This document shows positions 16,311-22,513 of a DNA stretch of 22,513 nucleotides, piece by piece. Within the stretch, counting starts at the first letter, position 1. Every line of letters begins with the position of its first letter. This DNA comes from Bacteroidales bacterium UBA2198. GTDB taxonomy: Bacteria; Bacteroidota; Bacteroidia; Bacteroidales; VadinHA17. The translations under genes and the position numbers were made by a program. The stretch covers positions 1 through 22,513 of the forward strand of contig DCVC01000046.1 of the NCBI GenBank assembly GCA_002328625.1, given 5' to 3'. The notes beneath the pieces are model-generated. The model was not told where the DNA came from and ran no database searches. It saw only the letters and a list, made by a program, of their open reading frames with translations.

Positions 16311-17288
16311 ATGAAATTCATTATAACCATAGATACAGAAGGCGATAATCAATGGGATCATGGAAGAATACTTACCGTTGAAAACGTAAAGTATGTTGAC
16401 CGGTTTCAGGTCTTATGTGAGAAATATGGCATTAGTCCCACCTATTTAGTGACTTCGGAAATATGCGAGGATCCTTATGCACAAAAACTATTCTCTGACT
16501 ATGTAAAAGAGAGTAGAGCAGAAGTTGGTGCTCACCTTCATTCCTGGACCACTCCTCCCTTTCTTGAAGTTGCGGGGTTCAGGAACAACGATGACAATCA
16601 TATTTTTGCCTCTGAACTTGATCATGATCTGGTCTCTGAAAAGATAAAAAATCTTACGGAGCAGATCACCAGAGCGATAGGGAGAGTCCCGACTTCATTT
16701 CGATCAGGAAGATACGGTTTCAATGAGACAGTTGCCAGAGTCCTGATCGAGAATAACTATCTTGTGGATTCGTCCGTTACTCCATTTGTCAGTTGGGCTG
16801 AACAACGCGGCTTACCTGGCGGTAAAGGAGGTCCTGATTTCATAGATTCATCACCCTTCCCTGATCAGTATAATTATGAATTCGGATCACTTAAAGAAAT
16901 TCCTGTAACTATCTTACCAACCATAATGCCACTGAATAGAAACTACAGGGCTGCCAGATATTATTTCAGGAATGTAAATAATAATCTTATCCTGAAAATA
17001 TTACGTAAAATGTTTTACACCAGTCAGCCTGTATGGCTCAGGCCAACACCTGATATGACATCAGCACTCCTGAAGGCTCTGGTAAACGAGGCCAGGAGGA
17101 TAAAATTACCATATCTTACCATGATGTTTCATTCAAGTGAGTTGATGCCCGGATGTTCAAAATACAGACCTGATGAGCAATCCATTGAGGAATTATACTC
17201 ACTGCTGGAAAGCTTCTTTACTACGCTTGATTCATTTGGGATCGAGTCCGTAACCCTCACTAACGCTGCAAAAGAGTTGACATCATGA
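16311..17288 (+). CDS. Polysaccharide deacetylase (NodB superfamily)
   Basis: The 325-residue product begins at the ATG at 16311, directly preceded by the purine-rich AGAGGA. A longer form from TTG at 16284 would add nine unlikely residues ahead of the first strand. Motif 1 is TIDTEGDNQWD (about 5-15), with aspartates for general base and metal. Motif 2 is EVGAHLHSW (about 70-78), giving the metal-binding H-x-H. Motif 3 is FRSGRYGFN (about 130-138). HSSELMPG near 274 supplies the late catalytic histidine. All active residues of a zinc-dependent carbohydrate de-N-acetylase are therefore present. There is no signal peptide, so it probably acts on cytoplasmic sugar precursors or the lipid-linked oligosaccharide. 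Its stop overlaps the next start by 4 bp. Confidence 0.87.
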   Translation: MKFIITIDTEGDNQWDHGRILTVENVKYVDRFQVLCEKYGISPTYLVTSEICEDPYAQKLFSDYVKESRAEVGAHLHSWTTPPFLEVAGFRNNDDNHIFASELDHDLVSEKIKNLTEQITRAIGRVPTSFRSGRYGFNETVARVLIENNYLVDSSVTPFVSWAEQRGLPGGKGGPDFIDSSPFPDQYNYEFGSLKEIPVTILPTIMPLNRNYRAARYYFRNVNNNLILKILRKMFYTSQPVWLRPTPDMTSALLKALVNEARRIKLPYLTMMFHSSELMPGCSKYRPDEQSIEELYSLLESFFTTLDSFGIESVTLTNAAKELTS

Positions 17289-18412
17289 AGGTCTGTTTCT
17301 GGGGAAAAATAGCAGACGCGCTTCTTGGTAAAACCTATGGTGGAGGAGAATTGCAGATTTCTCTATTGGCAAAAGCGTTGACCCGTCTTGGCCATGAGGT
17401 AATTGTTGTTGATCTGGACGTATCGGAAGGTTTCGTAACTGATGATGGGATAAAGGTTTGCCCGGTGAAGGATTACAACGGCGGCATGAAGATGTTCAGA
17501 ACTCTTACACACAGACTTCCTGCGCTATATTCAACTTTCGTCGAAATAAAGGCCGACGTGTACTATTGCAGAATACGAGAGTATCGGCATATCATTGTAT
17601 ACATGGCAGCGAAGAGGGTAAAAGCAAAATTTATTCTGTCTCTCGCATCGGATTTGGACATACTTAGTATAAGGAAGCGGTGGAAGCATTTCTATTCCTC
17701 AAATGTGAAAGACCTATGGGGAATATTTAACGGTATTATGGGGGAAATTGTATATCCTTTTCTGTTGCGAAAAGCTGATCTTGTTCTGGTACAGCATGAA
17801 GGACAGAAAGAGATCCTTTCAAGAAAGGGCATCACTACCAGGGTGTTCTATAATCTGATTGATGCAAACGGCCTGAAATGGATAAAGAAACCAGATTCCG
17901 CCACTGACTTCATTTATGTGGGATCGCTCGATAAGAGGAAAGGGTTTGAGGATTTTGTCGAGATTGTAAGGAGAACCCCAATGCATACGTACAACGTAAT
18001 TGGAAGGGTGCGTGACAAAACAGGCAACACACTCAACGAACAACTAAAACATTTCAACAATGTTCAGCTAAGGGGAAAACTAAGCCATTCAGATACGATG
18101 AATGAGATTTCCCGGTCAAAAGCATTGATCTCCACCTCTCCGATGGAAGGATTCCCTAATATTTTCATTGAAGCATGGGGGTGTGGTGTTCCGGTATTAT
18201 CTCTTTATGTTGATCCGGGAGATGTAATTAAAAGAGAAGGGCTTGGTTTTGTTGCAGACGGTAGCCTTGAACGGATGATTGAAGCAATGGCAACCCTCAA
18301 CAGAAGTGAGGTATTCAGCCGTAATGCACGATCTTATGTTCAGACATTCCATGCACTAACCGAAGTCAGAATGGTTGAGATTAAATCTATTTTTGATGGT
18401 TTGCTTGAGTAG
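17285..18412 (+). CDS. GT4-family glycosyltransferase
   Basis: This 375-residue GT-B protein overlaps the deacetylase stop by ATGA, indicating coupled translation. The acceptor loop reads YGGGELQISLLAKALTRLG (about 19-37). The donor domain opens at about 209 with FIYVGSLDKRKGFEDFV. Near 283-301 it has TSPMEGFPNIFIEAWGCGVP, with E-x7-E (EGFPNIFIE) intact. The enzyme would add one sugar to the repeat unit. Coupling with the deacetylase suggests that the substrate or product is an N-acetylated sugar, but this is inference. Confidence 0.9.
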   Translation: MKVCFWGKIADALLGKTYGGGELQISLLAKALTRLGHEVIVVDLDVSEGFVTDDGIKVCPVKDYNGGMKMFRTLTHRLPALYSTFVEIKADVYYCRIREYRHIIVYMAAKRVKAKFILSLASDLDILSIRKRWKHFYSSNVKDLWGIFNGIMGEIVYPFLLRKADLVLVQHEGQKEILSRKGITTRVFYNLIDANGLKWIKKPDSATDFIYVGSLDKRKGFEDFVEIVRRTPMHTYNVIGRVRDKTGNTLNEQLKHFNNVQLRGKLSHSDTMNEISRSKALISTSPMEGFPNIFIEAWGCGVPVLSLYVDPGDVIKREGLGFVADGSLERMIEAMATLNRSEVFSRNARSYVQTFHALTEVRMVEIKSIFDGLLE

Positions 18413-18480
18413 GTTCATAACTTGTATAAGTGGAGCTGTGTAATGCATAATGAAATTGAATTCTATACGTTAATGCTATT

Positions 18481-20766
18481 ATGAGAATTCTTCATATTAC
18501 AAATAACTTCCCAACCCTCAATTTTCCGATTTTCGGGATATTCATCAAGGAGCAGATCGAATCTCTGAACAAGCTGGGTGCTGAGAATGAGGTTTTCTTT
18601 ATTAATAGCCGTGAGGAGGGGAAAGGTGCCTATTTAAGATCTCTCTGGAAGTTGCGCAGGTTGTTAAAACAAAACAGCTACGACATTATCCATTGTCATC
18701 ACAGTTTCAGCGGGGTAATATTCCTTCTTTCCGGCAGATGGTTCCATACCCGGAGGCTATTATCCTACCAGAGTGATCCCCGGAATGAAGGCGGAAGATT
18801 GCTTTTCAGGATTTTACACATCTTCTTTGACCGGATAATTCTCAAAAGCAAACCGAAAGGAGACAAACTGAAAAGAATTGTCTATTTGCCAAACGGGGTG
18901 AATACCAGCTTCTTTGTGCCAATGGATAAAAATCAGTGCAGGGATAAACTGGGACTCGACAGGTCGAAAAGGTATATCCTTTTTATGGATTCCTACAACC
19001 GCAGGCCCTGTAAGAGGATTGACCGCTATTCCCGGACACTTTCAATACTGAGGCTTAAATATCAATATAATGACCTGGAGCCACTGGTACTGACAAACAC
19101 TGCCAGAAACCTGATCCCGGCATATATAAATGCATCGGATTTGCACCTGTTAACCTCTGATTTTGAAGGCTCCCCCAACTCAATTAAGGAGTGTATGGCA
19201 TGCAATATACCTGTGGTGTCTACTCCGGTAGGCAACGTCAGTGACATGTTGAGTGACGTTGATGGTTCGCATGTGGCGAAGTCTTTTAGCCCTTACGAAC
19301 TGGCAGAACTGGCAAACAGGTCCTTGAATGCAATTAATATCAATTCCAGGGATACTCTTGCTGCAAAAGGTCTGGACATAGATGCTGTCGCACTAAGGCT
19401 GCTTGATCTTTATAAGGTAATAAAAGAGACATCTGTCACCGAGGATGAATTACCTCCCACTAAATCAAATTATGATCCTTCTCCGGCAATAACTGATTCC
19501 CCTCATGATATTGCAAAGAAGTCCATTAAGGTCCTCATGATTAACAATTGTCATTACAGAAGGGGAGGAGCTGATGTGGTTTATTTGAATACCGGAGATC
19601 TTATGGAGTCCCGGGGGCATGACGTCGCCTATTTTTCCACGAAGTCACAGTATAATTATCCATCACACTATTCAGATTACTTTATCAGGGATATTGATGC
19701 GTTGAAGCTCAATTTTATTGAGCAGCTTATGTTTATGCCCCGCAAACTTTATTCATGGGAGGCAAATCGCAATTTAAAGAAGGTAATTGATCATTTTGAG
19801 CCTGATCTGGCACATGTTCATCTGTACAAGGGGGGACTGACTGCTGCTATACTAATGGTTTTAAGAAAAAAGAAAATCCCGACCGTCATAACGCTTCACG
19901 ATTACAGTCTGCTCTGTCCAAGGAATATCATGATAGACGGAGCCGGCAAGATTTGCGAAAGATGCCTGACTGCAACCCGGTTGAACTGTATATATCACCG
20001 TTGCAACAGGAAGAATCTATACTATAGCATTGTAAATTATCTTGAATTTGTTCTGAATAATGATATTTTCAAACCCAAAAACTATTTCAACAGGATTATC
20101 TGTGTAAGTAAATTCAATTATCTGAAACACAGTTCACACCCGCTCTTCAGAGACCGTTTTCTGCATCTATACAATTTCTACCCCCTGCTGAGTCAGAGCA
20201 ATCCAAATACAGAAAAAGGGTCTTACTTTTTATTCTATGGGAGGCTTGCACCGGAAAAGGGTGTAATGACCCTGATAAATACATGGAAAAGACTTGGGAA
20301 AGAGGTTAAGTTAAAGATTATAGGCGAGGGAGTTATGTCCGTCCCGATAAAGGATGAGTTAAAAAAAAGCAATCTTACAAACATCGAATTTCTTGGCTTC
20401 AGAAAAGGGGATGAGCTGTTCGGATATATCAGGAAAGCCTCATTCATTCTCGTGCCTTCTGAGTGGTATGAGAATAACCCTCTTACAATCATTGAAGCAT
20501 ACTCATCCGGCAAACCGGTAATTGGCAGCAATATCGGTGGTATACCGGAGTTAATATTAGAGGGTAGAACAGGATATCTCTTCAGTATGGGTGATTCGGC
20601 AGAGCTTGAGGAAAAAATAAACAAAGCTGTGAACCTGAGTGACAAGGAATATCTGGCCATGTCAGAGACAGCATACGGGTTTGCCTGCGATAAATTCTCA
20701 GAGAAGACGCATTACCACGAATTGCTGAACATTTACAAAGAGGTTGTCAACGGCGGGACATCATGA
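18481..20766 (+). CDS. Tandem GT4-GT4 bifunctional glycosyltransferase
   Basis: One 761-residue reading frame holds two complete GT-B enzymes. The first (about 1-315) has MRILHITNNFPTLNFPIFG and then a donor half near 165 (YILFMDSYNRRPCKRIDRYS). TSDFEGSPNSIKECMACNIP lies near 224-243, with the K-E-x-M-A-C-N-x-P pattern of TuaC-like enzymes. A polar linker of about 35 residues (315-349) includes TEDELPPTKSNYDPSPA. The second enzyme starts at about 350 with KVLMINNCHYRRGGADVVYL and has FYGRLAPEKGVMTLINTW near 586. Near 659-678 it has PSEWYENNPLTIIEAYSSGK. E-x7-E is intact in both halves. The second half also has five cysteines (about 479, 492, 495, 503, 508) that could bind metal. It could add two sugars in sequence. 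Its stop overlaps the next gene by 4 bp. Confidence 0.9.
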   Translation: MRILHITNNFPTLNFPIFGIFIKEQIESLNKLGAENEVFFINSREEGKGAYLRSLWKLRRLLKQNSYDIIHCHHSFSGVIFLLSGRWFHTRRLLSYQSDPRNEGGRLLFRILHIFFDRIILKSKPKGDKLKRIVYLPNGVNTSFFVPMDKNQCRDKLGLDRSKRYILFMDSYNRRPCKRIDRYSRTLSILRLKYQYNDLEPLVLTNTARNLIPAYINASDLHLLTSDFEGSPNSIKECMACNIPVVSTPVGNVSDMLSDVDGSHVAKSFSPYELAELANRSLNAININSRDTLAAKGLDIDAVALRLLDLYKVIKETSVTEDELPPTKSNYDPSPAITDSPHDIAKKSIKVLMINNCHYRRGGADVVYLNTGDLMESRGHDVAYFSTKSQYNYPSHYSDYFIRDIDALKLNFIEQLMFMPRKLYSWEANRNLKKVIDHFEPDLAHVHLYKGGLTAAILMVLRKKKIPTVITLHDYSLLCPRNIMIDGAGKICERCLTATRLNCIYHRCNRKNLYYSIVNYLEFVLNNDIFKPKNYFNRIICVSKFNYLKHSSHPLFRDRFLHLYNFYPLLSQSNPNTEKGSYFLFYGRLAPEKGVMTLINTWKRLGKEVKLKIIGEGVMSVPIKDELKKSNLTNIEFLGFRKGDELFGYIRKASFILVPSEWYENNPLTIIEAYSSGKPVIGSNIGGIPELILEGRTGYLFSMGDSAELEEKINKAVNLSDKEYLAMSETAYGFACDKFSEKTHYHELLNIYKEVVNGGTS

Positions 20767-21239
20767 ACAGGAACAAATTATATCTGAAATTCAGGATCCG
20801 GACATTTGTTGCCGGGATTATCCAATCACTTCGGGTAAGATTGGCCCGCATGCGTGGATTTGATATCCACCCGACCGTAATTCTTGAGCGCAAACTACAT
20901 CTGGACCGACTGTACCCGGCAGGTGTTCATATAGACGAACATTGCCTGATTGCCTCTGGTGTTACTATCCTGAGCCATGACCACTGCAAGCGGGTAGACG
21001 GTCAACCTCTTCTGATTGATACATATATTGGGAAGAGGTGTTTCATTGCTGTAAATGCAACAATCATGCCCGGCGTGCACATTGGTGACGAAGCTATTGT
21101 AGGGGCCGGGGCCGTGGTGACCAAAAATGTTCCCTCCAATGTGATTGTGGCAGGCAACCCTGCAAGGATAATTCGGGAGGGAATTAAGATGAATAGCAAG
21201 GCAGAATTAATTAATTGGAATAACGGAAAATGGGATTAA
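20763..21239 (+). CDS. Hexapeptide-repeat sugar O-acetyltransferase (WbbJ/maltose acetyltransferase-like)
   Basis: This 158-residue left-handed beta-helix protein has hexapeptide turns from IDEHCLIASGVTILSHDH through YIGKRCFIAVNATIMPGVHI and GDEAIVGAGAVVTKNVP to NVIVAGNPARII. The histidine in SHDH matches the catalytic position of galactoside/maltose acetyltransferases. It would acetylate a sugar hydroxyl using acetyl-CoA on the cytoplasmic side. It starts inside the stop of the double GT4 gene (ATGA overlap) and its own TAA shares a base with the next ATG (TAATG), so it sits in a tightly coupled group. Confidence 0.87.
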   Translation: MNRNKLYLKFRIRTFVAGIIQSLRVRLARMRGFDIHPTVILERKLHLDRLYPAGVHIDEHCLIASGVTILSHDHCKRVDGQPLLIDTYIGKRCFIAVNATIMPGVHIGDEAIVGAGAVVTKNVPSNVIVAGNPARIIREGIKMNSKAELINWNNGKWD

Positions 21240-21994
21240 TGAAAAAAGGAACCATAATATGGTGCTTAATTTTGTTTGCTTTCTTTCTATTGCTTACTGC
21301 GATAGGAGTGGGTTCTTTATATAAACGAGACTATAAGTCATTTTATCTTTTAAGAATTAATCCTCTTGAAGATCATCGGATTAATCCGGATGAACTGAAG
21401 ACAGAATTAATCGAATCGGAAATATGGATGCTGGGCGACTCAAGAATCCAAATGTGGAATCCTGAACTAATCTCTGAGGCCGGTAAAGCTGCTAATCTTG
21501 GAATTGATGGTCAAACATCAGAACAATCTTTATTGAGACTAAAATCTTATATTGAGATTGGCACTCCTGAGATCCTGGTTATCGAAGTAGGCGTCAATGA
21601 GCTGAAAATCATAGGAGTAGACAAAGGTCTGACAAGTATGATCTTGGATAATTTTTACGGTAACATTAATGCTATCATTGAAATATGCCGGAATAAGGAC
21701 ATAACATTAATCCTTGCTAATATTTTTCCGGTTGGTAAGATTGAAATGACCAGGAGGCCGGTATGGAACAAGGCCGTGAACCAAGCAATCAAGACGGTTA
21801 ATGATACTCTTGAGTCATACTGCGATGATCATGAGATATTCTTTTTCGATGCTTACAGCCTCCTCTCAGATGACGGAGAAACAGTTAACTCTGAGTATCA
21901 GGCAGACTTTTTACATATTAACAAAAGGGCATATGAGGTATTAAGTAAGGCATTAGTTGACCAGATCAATCACATAAGAAATAAAGAAGAATGA
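21239..21994 (+). CDS. Membrane-anchored SGNH/GDSL-type hydrolase
   Basis: The N-terminus has one hydrophobic helix (MKKGTIIWCLILFAFFLLLTAIG), a signal anchor or uncleaved signal. The body carries the SGNH blocks: LGDSRIQMW with the nucleophile near residue 68 (block I), NLGIDG (block II), a block III in the form GVNEL where the usual motif is G-x-N-D, and DFLHIN near 223 (block V, Asp and His). It would act outside the inner membrane as an acyl esterase, probably on O-acetyl groups of the polysaccharide, as suggested by the preceding acetyltransferase. I take the ATG at 21239 (TAATG overlap). An ATG at 21230 is also in frame and would add three residues. Its stop overlaps the next start (ATGA). 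Confidence 0.82.
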   Translation: MKKGTIIWCLILFAFFLLLTAIGVGSLYKRDYKSFYLLRINPLEDHRINPDELKTELIESEIWMLGDSRIQMWNPELISEAGKAANLGIDGQTSEQSLLRLKSYIEIGTPEILVIEVGVNELKIIGVDKGLTSMILDNFYGNINAIIEICRNKDITLILANIFPVGKIEMTRRPVWNKAVNQAIKTVNDTLESYCDDHEIFFFDAYSLLSDDGETVNSEYQADFLHINKRAYEVLSKALVDQINHIRNKEE

Positions 21995-22513
21995 AAATGA
22001 AAATCTATATCGCCGGGTGCGGCGGTATGCTGGGTGAAGCTTTTTATACACAGTTCAGGGATGACTATATTCTACGTTGCACAGATAAGGACGTAAACGA
22101 ATCATGGCTCAGCTATCTCGACTTCAGGGATTTTGATGCCTACAAAAAGGATGTGTTGGAATTTAATCCTGATTACCTCTTTCATCTTGGGGCGTATACT
22201 GACCTCGAATTTTGTGAGATGAACGCCGATGAGACATATAATACAAATACACTTGGGGTTGAAAACGCCGTTTATCTCGCCAACGAACTGAACATTCCTC
22301 TTCTCTATATAAGTACTGCAGGCATCTTCGACGGTGCAAAGGAACATTACGATGACTGGGACCAGGCAAACCCTCTGGGAGTTTACGCCAGGGCCAAGTA
22401 CATGGGAGAGAGGTTTGTTGTTGAGAATGCCTCGAGGTTCCTGGTGTGCAGGGCAGGCTGGATGATGGGCTCAGGACCCAAAAAAGATAAGAAGTTCATC
22501 CAGAAACTGATGA
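21991..22513 (+). CDS. RmlD-like NAD(P)-dependent sugar-nucleotide reductase/epimerase (cut by the right edge)
   Basis: Translated from the ATG at 21991, the frame is open for 174 codons to the window end. The N-terminus has the Rossmann cofactor loop GCGGMLG after MKMKIYIA. FHLGAYTDLEFCE lies where RmlD-type proteins keep their conserved acidic/aromatic strand. STAGIFDG and then YARAKYMGE give the catalytic serine/threonine and Y-x-x-x-K of extended short-chain dehydrogenases, as in dTDP-4-dehydrorhamnose reductase. It would supply a deoxy-sugar nucleotide. The C-terminal half is missing, so rhamnose is a reasonable guess only. ATG at 21997 is an alternative start. ATGA overlaps the previous stop. 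Confidence 0.85.
   Translation, partial: MKMKIYIAGCGGMLGEAFYTQFRDDYILRCTDKDVNESWLSYLDFRDFDAYKKDVLEFNPDYLFHLGAYTDLEFCEMNADETYNTNTLGVENAVYLANELNIPLLYISTAGIFDGAKEHYDDWDQANPLGVYARAKYMGERFVVENASRFLVCRAGWMMGSGPKKDKKFIQKLM

Noticed and set aside
20235..20660. 141-residue minus-strand open frame
   Set aside because: Antisense to the well-supported second GT4 domain; no recognisable domain.

Overview
The window looks like part of an extracellular or surface polysaccharide biosynthesis locus of a Bacteroidota bacterium. Four things point there: an N-terminally secreted beta-helix protein with Bacteroidota-style tandem Ig-like repeats, start codons with AT-rich leaders and almost no Shine-Dalgarno sequence, low GC, and gene families common in Bacteroidota O-antigen/EPS loci. 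No marker allows a genus call. There are no rRNA, tRNA, CRISPR, integrase or transposase genes, and no gap between genes exceeds about 252 bp.

Layout. On the minus strand (1-2155, running off the left edge) lies a secreted pectate-lyase-9-like parallel beta-helix protein followed by three tandem ~98-residue Ig-like repeats. It is read divergently from everything else across a 252-bp intergenic region. All other genes are on the plus strand: Wzx flippase (2408), Wzy-type polymerase/ligase (3889), three GT-B/GT4 glycosyltransferases (5201, 6532, 7939), CapA-like metallophosphatase (9208), class I methyltransferase (10408), ATP-grasp ligase (11277), GT4 (12337), serine-acetyltransferase-like hexapeptide enzyme (13474), a 717-residue membrane-anchored NodB-like protein (14064), a polysaccharide deacetylase (16311), GT4 (17285), a tandem GT4-GT4 fusion (18481), a second hexapeptide acetyltransferase (20763), a membrane-anchored SGNH hydrolase (21239), and an RmlD-like sugar-nucleotide reductase cut by the right edge (21991).

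How the genes fit together. The glycosyltransferases (seven GT-B catalytic domains in six genes) would build a lipid-linked repeat unit at the cytoplasmic face. Wzx would flip it and the Wzy-like protein would polymerise or ligate it. Two acetyltransferases, two NodB-type deacetylase-like proteins and an SGNH esterase could set the acylation pattern. The methyltransferase, ATP-grasp and CapA-like genes suggest a further, perhaps amino-acid-type, decoration. The divergent lyase could trim or release the polymer. No initiating phosphoglycosyltransferase and no Wza/Wzc export genes are in the window, so they must lie elsewhere.

Two organisational halves are visible. From 2408 to about 13455 the genes are AT-rich and mostly separated by 57-162 bp. 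From 17285 onward the genes are less AT-rich and mostly overlap by 1-4 bp. The most unusual elements are the CapA/methyltransferase/ATP-grasp cassette, the double GT4 protein, the anchored NodB-like protein, and the cognate-lyase candidate with near-identical Ig repeats.
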